DNA from: Tieghemiomyces parasiticus | Lineage: Eukaryota > Kickxellomycota > Dimargaritomycetes > Dimargaritales > Dimargaritaceae | DNA length: 64,000 nt | Direction: 5' to 3' | Assembly: GCA_027575765.1 (NCBI GenBank) | Contig: JANBPT010000074.1 | Span: forward strand, 18,647 to 82,646 | Shown: positions 22,718 through 34,800 of the stretch, piece by piece | Position numbering within the stretch: position 1 is the stretch's first letter | How the letters are laid out: the number at the start of each line of letters is the position of its first letter | Position numbers and translations under genes: made by a program | The notes under the pieces: model-generated | The model's database searches: none | What the model was told of the DNA's origin: nothing | The model's input: the letters and a program-made list of their open reading frames with translations, nothing else

Positions 22718-23560
22718 ATGACCGACCCCGCCGACCAGCAAGAACTTCTCCGCCGGCGCCGTGAGGCCAGACAGCGTAAAATCAAGGCCCGCGGCACTGA
22801 TCGCCTCTCCCAGATTAAGCACACCTTCACAACCACCGGCGATGCCACAGAAGTCCCTGCAGCGTCATCGTGGCCTAACTCGTCTGACCAGGTCTTGGAA
22901 GGCGTGGAGCCCGCTGCTACGCCCGTCCCGGCCGCGGCCCCTCCGCTATCCTCCTCCGACCCGACTGTCCCCCCGCCCACTCCACGCCGCGTCGCTACCA
23001 CCGCCGGTCTCTCTACGCCTCGTTCGGAATTCCGCAACGCTACCCGTGTCGCCACCGCGCCGTCGGTGCCCGCACCGCGGCTGCGGTCAACCTTCCAAGT
23101 TACACCCCGCCCCCTACTCCAATACCTGGGCGCCCTCCTGCCCATCCTAGTCCTCTTCGGCTACGCCCTGTTTGTCGAATGGTCCAACGATCGCGTGCTC
23201 GATTATTGGAATACCCGCTCGAAACTTGCTGCCCTGCTTGTCGAGCCGCCATCCCAAGTTCTCGGTGATTGGCATCACGCTGTGCCCCTCGTGTGGTACG
23301 CCCTCGGCCTCCAGGTCGCTTGGCTGGTCGGGGCGAGCGCCCTACCATCCGGTGCGACCGCCCTACGGACGGGTTGGCAGCCCCTGCTACCATCGGGGCT
23401 CCCCGTGGAGCTATTCCCGCCCACCATCCGTCCTTGGGCGCTACCGCTGACCCGTCTCCGTGTCCCCACCCTGCCGCTCGGTGGCCTGGTGGATACCGTG
23501 TGCTGGATCCTTCTCCTTACGGGGCTCGCATCTGTGTCAGCGACCCTGGCTTGGGTGTGA
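22718..23560 (+). CDS. GET2: Get2/CAML-like tail-anchored protein receptor subunit
   Basis: Intronless gene of 280 residues. The cytosolic N-terminus has the Get3-binding basic patch ELLRRRREARQRKIK followed by RLSQIKHTF, as in Get2 and CAML. Residues 40-130 are Pro/Ala/Thr-rich linker. Three predicted membrane segments follow: about 131-154 (LLQYLGALLPILVLFGYALF), 187-208 and 257-280 (TVCWILLLTGLASVSATLAW). Get2 with Get1 forms the ER receptor that accepts tail-anchored proteins from the Get3 ATPase. Start at 22718 places the RRRR patch near the N-terminus as in the family; an in-frame ATG at 22652 would add 22 residues. Overall similarity is limited to the N-terminal motif and topology, as usual for Get2. 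Confidence 0.8.
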   Translation: MTDPADQQELLRRRREARQRKIKARGTDRLSQIKHTFTTTGDATEVPAASSWPNSSDQVLEGVEPAATPVPAAAPPLSSSDPTVPPPTPRRVATTAGLSTPRSEFRNATRVATAPSVPAPRLRSTFQVTPRPLLQYLGALLPILVLFGYALFVEWSNDRVLDYWNTRSKLAALLVEPPSQVLGDWHHAVPLVWYALGLQVAWLVGASALPSGATALRTGWQPLLPSGLPVELFPPTIRPWALPLTRLRVPTLPLGGLVDTVCWILLLTGLASVSATLAWV

Positions 23561-23805
23561 ACTTCCTGCGGCCCCCTGTCACAGCCTTGTATAGACTTAC
23601 GTTCGTCTCGTCATATCCCCCGCCCCATGAATGGTCCGCCCTGTCAACTGTTAATTTAGGATGGATTAAAACTGACACCCAATGCCGCTGTATTGACCGC
23701 CCAAAACCCATGTCTCAAACTCCAAAATGTCCAGACGATGATACATATTGTGAGGTTTACTGTGAAAGGTGTACGAGGATGTGGGGTGACGTTGGGTCTC
23801 GCGGT

Positions 23806-24425
23806 TCAAGTTGACGGTGCGGGTCCCTCGGCCACGGTTTCGGTGAAATGCTTATAAACCTCTTCTAAATTACCATCACCCACCGGGATGTTGGCCTGGG
23901 TTGCATCGTCTGGCGATGATGAATATTCGGGCGGTCACATGGAGGCGGGAAAGTTAGGCCGGCAGAGTAGAGGGCGAAGGGGGTACTCCGCAGACCACTG
24001 CGTCCTTGGACCGCAATACCTGGGGGGGGGAGCGACAGTGGCGGCCACTTACCAAAAACAACGTTGATGCCCTCGTCCCACCCGGTCCCTAGTCGGCCTA
24101 CGGAGAAGTGGACCTGTGGGTTACTGAACTGTAGTCGAGGCACGATGGTCTCAGCGAATTGCCTGGGCCGCGGGGCGACAGGAAGAAGGGTGAGGAGGGC
24201 GATATGCGGAGCCGCGTTAGGGTTAAGCTCTACGAATGGCAGGTGTCAGGGGATTCACAGCACAAACGGTCGTTCTGTGACCAAGTGTGCTTACTTTGCA
24301 GTGATGTTCCCGCCTTTCTTTGGGAACTGGACGGCGATCTCGGCCACCGTCTTGGGTAGGGCCACAGCGCCCGGACCGGTGATCAGGTTCTTGACGACTT
24401 TTTGGACGCGCAGCGGGAGGGACAT
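23806..24425 (-). CDS. Mitochondrial ribosomal protein with L51/S25/CI-B8 domain (Mrp49/mL61-like)
   Basis: No single frame covers this gene. Three minus-strand exons, 24425-24295, 24162-24053 and 23909-23806, join in phase to give 114 residues. The N-terminal MSLPLRVQKVVKNLITGPGA leads into LPKTVAEIAVQFPKK, then the family signature spanning junction one, AKQFAETIVPRLQFSNPQV. The C-terminal part is INVVF|DDATQANIPVGDGN. The basic N-terminus and the P-R-L-Q-F-x-N-P motif fit the thioredoxin-like L51/S25/CI-B8 domain found in mitoribosomal proteins mL61 (yeast Mrp49), mS25 and the complex I subunit NDUFA2. Mrp49-like fits best; mS25 is possible. Donors are GTAAGC and GTAAGT. It converges with the GET2-like gene 245 bases away. 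Confidence 0.8.
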
Positions 24426-24930
24426 GGCGACGAGGTTGAAGAGAACGTGGAGGAATTAAGCGTACGGATCAGAGCCGGGTAAAGCTTGAGAGGTGGAAGG
24501 CAGACAATTAGGGACAAATGTACAGATGTTTAAAAACGTGATAGCCAGCGCAAGGTCAGTTTGACAAGGCACCGAGATCGCCCATGACCCCGTTGAATGT
24601 GTGGGCATGTGGAGGGGGGGGAGTTCCGGTAGTGTCAAGTGTGGTAGGACGGGTGTGATTTTTTTGGTGTGCCGGGCACACGGTCCCCGTATTGTTCTTA
24701 CCAACCCTTGGCTCTGTTCTGGTAGATTTCGGTATTGAACAGCCTAGAATGTAATAGTTAGGGGGACCGCTGGCGGTATCTCATCGGGCTCCTTAAATCA
24801 ATCGCATCTGTATCCCCAGAGGCCAGGCTAAAAGCAACGTCAGCTGGTCATCTCGATTCGATCTTTTATTGACGGGCTAGGTACGGTAACATCTACAGCG
24901 TCTAACTTCATATTCTATCATCCCCCGCGT
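24426..24930. other. Gap between DOP1 and the mitoribosomal gene
   Basis: Holds the DOP1 polyadenylation signal at 24865-24870. It also has a 42-base minus-strand segment (24743-24702) flanked by a CTAAC branch point with CTAG acceptor and by a GTAAGAAC donor. That segment could be an untranslated first-exon portion of the neighbouring mitoribosomal gene or an exon of an unrecognised small gene. Confidence 0.3.
24865..24870 (-). terminator. AATAAA polyadenylation signal of DOP1
   Basis: Minus-strand AATAAA about 60 bases past the DOP1 stop codon. Confidence 0.6.
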
Positions 24931-27900
24931 TTAGGGCCCCGCGACGGCATCATTGAGTACCGCCGTCCCCGCGGGCTCCGTGTCGTAGATCGTGGTGAAA
25001 AGTAGATCATCGGCTAGACGTGCCTCGATGAAGGGTAGGTCCGGGCAGGCCAGGGCGTATGTGGCCTCGTAGGCGTACACGCTGATGTTGTGCACGAACG
25101 GTTCCAGATCGCGAAGAGACCGGATGGCGCCCATGGTGAGTAAGGGTCGCCGGCGTGGCGGCGTAGGTCCCGACGGTAGATAGTCCTGAATCGAGGTAGG
25201 CCAGGTAGGAGACCCCGCCGAAAACACGTCCAACTCGGCACTCATTCGATCAATTAGGGCCACGCCCGTACGGCGCGCCCCGTACAGGGCCTCCATCGTG
25301 TCGGTGACGAAGATCCACTGATGTAGCTGAAACTCGGCGGGGGCCAGTACAAGCAGCAGGTCGAGGAACTTGCAGGCGGCTAGAAAGCGGGCGGTCAGGT
25401 CGGCCGGGGCCGTCAGGTCGGTCGCCAGTACCCGGGAGCAGAGGCGGAGCAGGTCAGTGAGCAGGACCGGCCAGAGAGTGGCCAGGTACCGCCCGGTGAC
25501 CCGGCGCAGTAGGACGCGGAGGCACAGGTACACCTCGACGTGCACCAGTGCGGGCAGACGTGGGAGCTTGAGCAGGTCCACCAGTTTCTCCTGGATGCCA
25601 GGAAGCACGGCGGTATACTGGTCGCACGCGCCGCTGTACAGTATGAAGGCCAGCTTCCGCACCAGAAGGGCCTGGGCGACGGTCTCAGCCTCACGGTTAG
25701 CAAAGAGGTGGGACGCTGGAGCGGCGCTAATCCGGGTCAGGAGGTCACCCAGGCGCGTCCGCTCGGCGGCGGCCACCGTACCGACCAGCCGCCGCCAGTG
25801 CCCCAGGACCCGACGAGTCATACCGTACTGGACAAAGAAACCGGGTGCGTCAGCGAAGTGGTCCCAAACCTCACGGCGGTAGCTGCGCAGCAGGGTGGTC
25901 GGGTGGCGGGCTAGTGCCGCCAATAGGGCCACAACGCGGTGAGCCAGAAGGTAAGGCAAGGCGAGCGCGGCGGGGGCCCGGTCCGGGTGGACAGGTTGGC
26001 CACGGACCACGAGTACCGGTGCCAGCGGCCAGCGGCCCCGCAGGAACGGACCGGCAATGTGGTTCACGACAGCGGCGGCCAAACTTTGGAGCCGTTCCGG
26101 TTCTGGCACAATGGTGGGCCCAAGCGTCATGATCGGATCGGCTAGAAGCGCCAGGAGGTCACCGGCCAGTTGAGCGTCCGATGTCCGGAAGCTCGGCACA
26201 GGTTCCGTCGCACTCGCGGCGGCTTCTCCGCGGGTACTGCCGTCGAGCAGCCGGCCGGCCAGGGCAATGCTAGCATCCGCCAATCGGTAGTAGGCATCGT
26301 GCAGGGAAACGCCATCGGGGGTTTGGAGCACAGTCGGATGGGGTCGACACTGACGCAGGAAGGCGGTTAGCACTCGCAAGCCAGCCACGCGGGCGGCACG
26401 CTGCGGGTGGGGCGGGGAGGCCAGCAAGGACCGGGTATAGGCTAGAATGCGGGGTAGCACCTCGCGGAGCGCTCCGGCGTCATCGAACGCTGTAGTGGCT
26501 AGATATGCCACGGCGAACCGTCCGAGCGCCAAATCGGTGAGGTGGGGACTGGTCGCGGTGTAGTAAGGCGTTTCGCTAGGCGGAATCGGGAGCGGAGGCT
26601 GCAGATGCGGGGGAACGTCGCCCAGTCCACGGACAGCGGCAGCATCGAGGGCCAGACCCAAGGTGACCGCCGGGGTGAACCCTGGTACGGTGTGCAACAA
26701 CTCGACGGCCCGGTTCCGTTGCGGGGGCCGCGCCGAAGTCGCAGGTTCTTCGTCACCTTGCTCCCCAAGGGTGTCGTCCAGCTCGTAGTGATCCTTCTCC
26801 TCATTTTCCGGGAGCTGCCGTTCGTCCTTGCGGGCCAGCGGGGCCGTCCAGTCCGCACCCCGATTATCACGGAACCAGGTTTCCACTGCACTTTCGAACA
26901 CAGCGGTGGGGGCGACGGCGGCTAGGCGTGCCACCAGGGAGTGGACCCGAGCAACTACGGTCGCGTCGGCTGGGGGATCGGGCGATTTGGTGGGAGCAGT
27001 CAGGTCAAGTAGGACACGGAGGATCGACGGCAGCTCAGCCAGGACCACGGCGCGCGCGGGTACCGACGGGGTGGCACTCGAAGCGGTGGTATTCGCGCCG
27101 GCAGACGGGTCGGGTCCGGTACTAAACACCGTGGCGACGGCATCGGCGAGGAAGCGTAATCCGCCACTGGAGGTGGATCGCCCTGGCGCAGGTGCCCGGG
27201 TACCCGGAGCGTCGGCCGTCACCTCCGGATCCACAGGGCCCAGAGCGGCAGTGGCTACTAGGCTGCCTGACCGGCCTTTTGTTCCGCGGCGGGTGGTAAG
27301 GGCGTCGTAGACGCCAGCCTGGAGCCACCCGGGCGGTACGGGGGAGGGGGCGTCGTCACTGACTGTCGGGTCAGTGAGGCTAAACAGTAGCAAATGCTCC
27401 AGCCCGTCTAGGTAAGTGAGTACACGGGCGGCGGGGGCGGGTGTGAGCCGATCCGGTGCGGTAGAATCAGTCCGGGTAGGCGGGGACGTGGCCGGATTAC
27501 CCTGGGGGGCCGGTAGAAACGAAAACGGAGCGGCAGGGGCGCCGGTTGGTGGCGAAAGGGTCAGGGCAGGGCACGTCAGGCGGAGGTCCGATCGCGCCTC
27601 CTTCAGCAACAGGCAGAGCAGGACCGCGGCGGGCCAGAGCGTACGCCCGAAGGCTGGTCGGAAATGGGCCAGGGCCAATCCCAAAAAGTCGACCCAGGAG
27701 CGTAGCACGCAGCGGTTAGCCGGTCGACTCAAGGCATCCAGCAACGTCCGGGTCAGCAGCGGACCCGAAGTGGAAGCGGTACTGGCAGTAGAAGATGTCG
27801 GCCCAGGGGCCACGGCGGCCACAGTCTCCCCCGCAGTCGGGCGATACAGCGCGGCAAGGGCTAGGCGGTTACCTCCGCTCACCGTTCGGTCCAGGTTTAC

Positions 27901-30900
27901 GGCGGCCAACTGACGGGCAGCCTCGGCGGGCGACCGGTCGGTCGGCCCAAAGTGGGGCGGGGCGGCCCAGAGGGCAAGCAGCAGGCGGAGGAGGTCAGGC
28001 TGGGGGTCGAGGTCGGCGCGGGTGACGCTGCCACTCAACGCGGTGACAACCACGTCGGCGGCTCCAAAGGAGACGGACGGGGGCATGTGTGGGGCCAGAG
28101 TGACTAGGGCAGTGGTCAGGCGCAGGGCGGCCGGGCGCACCCGGGTGTGCCCATCCCCGCGGGCGACCGCGTAACGTAGAGCCAGCTCAAGGTAGGCGTC
28201 ATAGTAGGTGAGTAGTTCCGCGGCCGGCCGCCAAGCGTGGGCCCCAGCTAACGAACGGCAGAGCCGCGGTGTAAGAGGAGTGCGTAGCAGCCAGTCGAGC
28301 AAAGGGGCACCCGCGGTGCTACAGAGTCGACGGGTCTGGTCGAGGGCGTAGCCGAGCTGGGCGCCGTTGACGGGCTGGCGGTAGATGAGTCCCTCCGCGG
28401 TTGCCTCGCAGTGTCCGCTGGGGTCCTGGGCGAGGAGATTGAGCAGGGCGGTGGCCAATCGGGCCGGATGGCCCACCTGGTCGCGTACCCAGGCTTCGGC
28501 CGCGCGATATAGCGCGCCCGCCCCTTCATCGCTCAGGGGGTCGAGGGCCAGTAGGGCGAGGCGGGCGTAGGCTGGCCGGTCGGGCTCGGGGTCAGAGGCG
28601 TGGGCCCAGAAGGCCGCAAAGCAAGCCAGCGCGGCCTCTCGCTCGCGGTCGGGGCCGGGGGCTGCCAGGCAGCTGCGCAGGGCGGCCTCCAGCTGGTCGA
28701 CCCCCACCACCCCCCCCAGTCGGACCAAGGCCTGTACGACAGCAACGTGGTGCGAGGCGTAGGCCGGGGCCAGGAAGCGCCATAAGGCTGACACCAGGGC
28801 GTCTAGTGGGGTGTCGGCGGACAAGGCGGTCGACGGCAGTGACCCGGCGGCGACGGCGTCCAGGGCCCAAGCGAGGTGACCCGCCGCCGTGGCCGGATCG
28901 TTAGTACGACGAACGGTGGCGAGGAGACGTGGCAGCAGGGTTGGACAGCACCGGGCCAGGCGTGCGGCGTCGCGTGGTGGACCGGAGGTGTCCAGGGCGG
29001 CGTAAAGTCGAGCGGTTGCGGGGTGCGTCGCGGGATGGTCACGGTAGGCCACGAGAACAGGGGCCAGGGCCGCTCGGAGGCCATCGGCCAATGTGACCGC
29101 AGTCGGTGGTGCGGGGATAGCGGCGATGAGACCGTCCAGGACGCGGCGAACCTGGTCGCGTGGGAGAGGCGGTGCTACTTCCACCTCGGCGTCGGGCCCA
29201 TCGGTCCAGCTTGTGTTGGTTACCGAGTAGAAGCGGCCCACGGCAGCGGTTAGCGAATGGGTTGTTGGGTTACCGTTAGCGGGTCGGGTGGCGTCAGGTG
29301 ACGTCTGCTCCGGTACGGCCGGGAGGAGGCCGTGGATGGCATCGAGTTCCGCAACCAATGCGGTCGGGGCCGCCAGGGCGAGCAAGTCGTGTAACCAAGT
29401 TAAAATGCCGGTTACTTGCTCCGGTGGAGGGACCTCGGTCTCGAGCCGGTCGGCCAGGAAACCCAGCGTGCCGGCCACTACTAGGGGCGCATGCACGGCC
29501 CGCGTTTCGGCGTCCCGGGCGTAGAGCTCGCCTACCAGAAAGGTCAGCCCGGGCCACGGATCGGCTGCGGCCAGGGGGTCGTCGAGGGTCCGCCCGACAG
29601 TGCCCAGGGCCCAGGCCCACACAAGGTACGGGTCGACCGTCTCGAACAACATGCGTACCGCCGGACGGGTAGACTGTAGTGAAGTAGCGTGATAGCGCCG
29701 GGCGGCAGTCACCGTGTCTGGGACCAGGGCGCGGACGAGGGGGACCCCGATTTCGGAGCGGTCTAGCAGGGACACCAGAATACGGAAGGGCCGCTGGCGC
29801 ACCGCGTCGTCCGGGTCCGTGGTCACGAGCATGGCCCGTAGTGCCTTGACCAGGGGCCGCTGCACTCGGCTGGAAAAGTGGACCTGACGGTCGACGCGGG
29901 TCTCGGCGGGCCCCAACAGCCAGGCGTAGAGTCGACGGTTTAGGGACATGTCGCGGCGCAGGACAACCTCAGCGGCGGCGGCTAACAGTAGTGGAGCGTC
30001 GTCGCCAGCCACCAGGTCCGCCGCCAAGGGAAGATGGGTCACCAGAAGGTCTAGAGTAGCCCGCTGGACCAGAGGCTGGCTGTCGCGCAGGCTAGCGGCC
30101 AGGGCATGAACCAGGAGGGTGGGATCATCCCCAACCACGAAAGCCATATCCTCCCGCTGGGTCGAGCGGGGTAGGCGGCGGCTCAGGTAATGTAGGGCGG
30201 CCGTGCGGAGGTCCGGAGCTGTTATGAGCCCGAGAAAGAGGGCCTGGTAAAAGTAGGGTGCCTCGACCCCGTGGCTGACCGCGTCCAACAAGCGCAAGGT
30301 CTGGTCGAAAAACTCGTTGCCTTCCTCCTCGAGACCGGGAAGCAGGGCTAGGACCAGGCCCTTGACGCAGGCTCGTAGGCGCGTCTTGAGGGGCAGATAG
30401 TGGACCTCATAGATGGTGAGGAGCGAGGGCTGGTGGGCCGGGGGTGGAAGGCGAAGGTCAGGTGAACGCAGGTTGAGCCAAGTGGCAAATCGGTGGAGGG
30501 AGGGGGCGGAGGGAGGGGTTGAACAGACAGCTGTTCAGACGGAGATGTTGACCGCACCGCTGGGCTTTACCTTGGCCGACATGGCGGCATGTTTGAGAAA
30601 CGGGAAGAGGCCGTAGGAGTAGAGAGGGAGATCCTCAGCCAGTTGGTCGGTCTGGGTAGGGTGGGCGGAGGTGAGAGCGTTGGATGGCGTTAGATCGGCC
30701 AAGTAGGTGGTATTTGTTCGTCGATATGGGACACGGCTCCCGTAACGGGCAGGGCGCCGCCCTGGACTGCCAACGGACGGGGAGGTGGTACCAGGCTAGG
30801 AGGGACTTACGCCTATCTTTTGCAAAATGAACGCGTACAGCTCCAAAGTCTTTTGATGCACCCCGGTCGGGAGAGCCGGGTTAAGACATTGCGCCAGCCG

Positions 30901-31332
30901 CTTGGCCACCGTTTCCTTAGCGGGGATGACGGCGAACTGCGGGTACGTTTGGAAGGCCTGCGAAGAGGTGGCGGAGGGGACGATGGACGGGACGATGGAG
31001 AAGGTGAGCAAGCGGTGTTGGCCGGAGGTGGGGGTCGAGGCCGGAGGCTAGTTGTTCGCCAACCTACCTTGGTCAGTTTAGCAAGGAACGCGGTCACGTC
31101 CGCCCACTCGCTAATGTAGTCAAACGACTGTAGGCAGCGCTCCACCAGTTGAGCGTACTTGGCGTACTTGGGGTCAGCCGCGTGGTCTTGCATCGGTGTG
31201 GGTGGAGCAGTACGCATGCGATACGGAGAAGGTTAGTGGAAGGGAGGCCGGTTCGCGGATGAGGTAGCGCCCGGTCCTCGCACGGCGTTTTAGCAGTGTC
31301 GGTCACTTACCATCGGCGCGGGTCGGCGGCAT
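24931..31332 (-). CDS. DOP1: DOP1/Dopey family membrane-traffic protein
   Basis: Five minus-strand exons: 31332-31311, 31186-31068, 30957-30811, 30651-30571 and 30429-24931. They join in phase to give 1955 residues, a usual length for Dopey proteins. The N-terminal Dopey domain reads YAQLVERCLQSFDYISEWAD, then VHQKTLELYAFILQKIG, DLPLYSYGLFPFLKHAA, LTIYEVHYLPLKTRLRACVK and VLALLPGLEEEGNEFFDQTL, all typical of the family. The rest is Leu/Ala-rich helical-repeat-like sequence with acidic or Ser/Pro-rich linkers around 26700-27500. Dop1 works with Mon2 and the phospholipid flippase Neo1 at Golgi and endosomes. The four small 5' exons hold most of the recognisable domain and would be missed by a single-frame call starting at 30297. 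Confidence 0.93.
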
Positions 31333-31904
31333 GGTGCGATGAGGGTAAGGCGGGGAGCGCGGGCAAGGGATGGGTGGGGCATAGGGGAAATGGGTGGGCA
31401 AGTGACAATGACCGGAGGGGCGCACCCCCCCCCCCCCTCCCCGCCTCTCGTGGCTGACGGCCGGTGGTGGCATCTCGAAGGGTTGCCTGGCTGGGGGATG
31501 GCAGCGCGAGGGGAGCGTTGGGCCGGGCCGCAGCCCTGGGTTTGGCGAAGGAGGCGGAGTGGATAGCTCTAGCGGTATCCTTGTGAACGCCCTGGCTCCT
31601 TAAGACTTTGTCAAGACTCCCCTGCTCGTTGTTTCGCTGGCCGGCTTGGCCGCGGCCCAAACGGAGCTTAGCCTTGTAACTTGGCACTAGACGACTGGGC
31701 ACCCCGCTACCCTACCTTGGGCGACGGCACCTAGCGTGTATTGACCGGCGGGTGTGTGTGTGTGTGTAGTCTGCTTCCCTATAACAGCCGTCGAGCACGC
31801 TTCCGGACCTCAAGTGGCACCTGTCCCAGCAAGTATAGCCACCCTTGCTACGCCGTCCATCCGTTCCGGTTCGCATTCCCTCATCCCTCCCACGATCTTC
31901 GCCC
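31333..31904. other. Divergent DOP1/EBP intergenic region
   Basis: 570 bases shared by two divergent genes. It contains a C-run (31428-31441) and a GT repeat at 31752-31767. No TATA box is obvious. Confidence 0.4.
31752..31767. repeat. (GT)8 microsatellite
   Basis: Uninterrupted GT dinucleotides in the putative promoter of the EBP-like gene. Confidence 0.9.
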
Positions 31905-32558
31905 ATGGCCCACCCTTACTACCCTACCAGCCTCGCCTTGCCGCTCTATACCCCGGCCGGGTGGCCGAGCCACTGGGCGTACTTTGCCTTCGGTCTGGCT
32001 CTGGCTGCCGTGCTCGGCGCTGCCGCGGGTGTGGCCTACCAGGTTCGCCCCGCACTTGGCCGGTGTGAACGCCTCATCTTTCTGTGGTTCATCCTGAGTG
32101 CGACTATCCACCTGGTGCTCGAGGGCTACTACGTCGTCTACCACGCTAGCCTAGCCGGCCGGGCTTCGGTGCTCGCCGAGTTGTGGAAGGAGTACGCCCG
32201 GGCTGACTCGCGCTACCTCACCTCCGACGGCGCCGTACTTGGGATCGAGGCCTTAACAGCCTTTGTCGAGGGGCCTGCTCTGTTGGGGGCAGCCTACGCC
32301 CTGGCCGTACGGTCCCCGCACCGCCACCTGCTACAACTCACCATCTCACTCGGGCAGCTCTATGGCAGTTTAGTATACCTTTTCACCATGTGGTATGACG
32401 ACTGGCGGTACATGTCACCCCATCCTTACTATTTCTATGTGACATTCGCTGCCATGAACAGTCCCTGGGTGATCGTGCCAGTCCTACTGATGACCCAGTC
32501 CTGGCGCGCTCTTGCCCGCGCGGTGGCCACTATTACGGCCGTCCGCAAGTCGGCCTAG
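31905..32558 (+). CDS. EBP-type sterol delta8-delta7 isomerase (EXPERA domain)
   Basis: Intronless gene of 217 residues, a typical EBP length. EBP is an ER membrane enzyme that moves the sterol ring double bond from C8 to C7. The first two membrane segments lead into IHLVLEGYYVVYH, with the His and Glu needed for catalysis. Then come LWKEYARADSRYL, the third-helix GIEALTAFVEGP with its Glu, LQLTISLGQLYGSLVY, and HPYYFYVTFAAMNSPW with the conserved Asn and Trp. This collinear match with animal and plant EBP is strong. Most ascomycetes and basidiomycetes use the unrelated Erg2 for this step. Start chosen at 31905, which gives MAHPYYPTS before the first membrane segment. AATAAA follows at 32703. 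Confidence 0.92.
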   Translation: MAHPYYPTSLALPLYTPAGWPSHWAYFAFGLALAAVLGAAAGVAYQVRPALGRCERLIFLWFILSATIHLVLEGYYVVYHASLAGRASVLAELWKEYARADSRYLTSDGAVLGIEALTAFVEGPALLGAAYALAVRSPHRHLLQLTISLGQLYGSLVYLFTMWYDDWRYMSPHPYYFYVTFAAMNSPWVIVPVLLMTQSWRALARAVATITAVRKSA

Positions 32559-32702
32559 GCACCATCATCAAGGGGGGGGGGCTGGAATACCCACCGTTGC
32601 CTGCGACCCTTATATTTGCACACCGTTCTATTCGCACCCGCCCAACGAGCAATTAAGGCCGTAACGCACCAGTCCATATCCCACCTGGCGAATAGGCTGG
32701 GT

Positions 32703-32708
32703 AATAAA
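32703..32708 (+). terminator. AATAAA polyadenylation signal of EBP gene
   Basis: Exact AATAAA 145 bases past the EBP stop codon. Confidence 0.5.
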
Positions 32709-33189
32709 TGAATGCAACCGCTGGCAGTTGGGTTCCTTCACGATAGTTACGTCGCCACCTCATTAGCATTGCTCATCAACTGCCGGGGAGGAAGGCCGGT
32801 CGGGCTCTACGTTATACTGCCCGTATTCTCCTCCTTACACGGCATGGACAGGCCAGTTGTGAGATGGACTGGACCAGATGGCAAGTTGACAAAATCACAA
32901 TTCGAAGTGATATGTCTGGTAAGCCCTCTAGCGTTGATGTTAAACCAATCCGCCCTTCTGAAGTTCCGGGGCTTACACGTTAACACGGACTAAAGACCCA
33001 TGCGCGGAGACGATGGTCTGGGAAGAGTGGAAGGCGACCAGAGGTTGGAAGACAGGCTAATGCTACTGCCCCCCCCGACATCCACGGCTGCATCTGCCCG
33101 TTCCGTGAGGCGGGATGGCACCGGTGTGCCAGACGGTAAATTTGGCCATGGTCATTGCCAACGGACCTATCGTCACGGGTCGATGTTGG

Positions 33190-33202
33190 TATATATATAT
33201 AT
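33190..33202. repeat. (TA)n microsatellite
   Basis: Short TA dinucleotide run in intergenic DNA. Confidence 0.8.
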
Positions 33203-34800
33203 GGTGGGTCGAGATGTAACCTCGGTAGTGAGCAAAATTGACCAGTGCCTTTTTTTTTCTAGTATACTCCTTCCAACCAACCACTACCCCTTCTGACCAA
33301 CTACCAGGTTAGCTATGATAGGCCTTCAACCTCTCACCTGATCGGTCCTCCGGGTGAGGGGTTTGACATGGCCCTCACCCAAACTGATAGGGACCCTCTC
33401 GAGCATCTGGTTTTGATGGTGGCCTAGAACCCATGTGTGCGGTCGCCAGACGCTGTGACTAGCCCACTACAATTGTAGCTCACCCCCATTACCTTGCGTA
33501 CCGCGTGGCAGGCTGTGGCCTTTCGGGCCGGTTTACGAACCGGCGGATCAGCAGGTGCATACCTGGCCGCCGAGTAGGCACCAGCTGTCGCCCTTGCCAC
33601 TGTGTTTAAGCATACCCTGATGTACTCTACTACCCACAATGCCAACTGGGCCGACAAGGGTATCCTAGCCGCCTGGCCTTCGCTCGCCATACCCCGGGCT
33701 GGTCGTCGCTGGCTATACGCTAAATTATGAGGCAATAGCTACTGGCCGATGCTGTCGCGCCAGTTTGGCGGTTTACCCCCCCCCGTTTACTCGGTGTATT
33801 GAAACCTCTATCGGATCACGGGTAGGGTAATTGGTCCTCATCTATCGTTGCTCCATCACCAGAGTGTCGAAGGGAGCGGCAGAATCGCAATACATAATAG
33901 ATGAGGGCGAGGGTTGACGGCGTCGTGAACAGCCAAGCGTCGCACACGAACATTAATTAAACGGCCCGGAGCAACTGAGTGTGATATCCCGCTTACGTTA
34001 TTCCATCTGAGATTACAGCCTTCTGTGATCACCCAAGTCACACATGTATGAGCCATAGCCTTACCGGACCGATCCCGTAGACCAGACGGTGGGGCTCGCC
34101 CCTTACGTTAAAATTTGGAATTCTGGCTATTAAAATTAGGACTGCAATGTACAATCCCGACATGTACAGCTAACCATGCTAATGCCGACACACATACGGA
34201 CCCTTAAGCAGTCCAATCTTACCAACAGCTGAACCCTCATCCCCTCCCAATACCCTATATCGCAACATTGCCAAGTTTCATAACATTTAACTCGACAACG
34301 AAAACCACCCGGCGTTCCCTGTCATTTCCATATCTCCCCCTGGTCGCTAGATCTCGTGACGATCGGGCCGGCGAGCACAGAATGGTTTCTGTTGCAGCGG
34401 GCCGATCCGAAAGATCACCAATCTTCCCATTTCCCCACGTATATCGAAGCCGGTGCGCACACCTGGTCTAACCACCACTCAGGCGAGCGGGGCAGCCAAG
34501 TATTTGGGATTAGGGAAGGAAATGTCATCTGAAATGGCGGGTCACGCAAGTTAGTCGATCAATATTGCACCGGCCTGGACAACTACTATTCGGGATCAAC
34601 GGCCGCTCCTTTTCGCTCCTCCTTTCACCCCCTCCCTCTGGCGACGACCTGCTAACCTACCGCTGACGGGTCACTTCTGGTGCATCCCAGACCGTACTTA
34701 TGGCTATAGGTGGCCCTGCATGGACCGACAGGGGCAGTCCTTATCCAGCGCGACCTAAACTAGATCGTCATGAGGCGCTAATCTCTTCCCTCCTCCCCCT

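Noticed and set aside
33424..33735. 103-codon minus-strand frame in the long intergenic region
   Set aside because: No family motif, no splice support, and in the size range expected by chance at this base composition.
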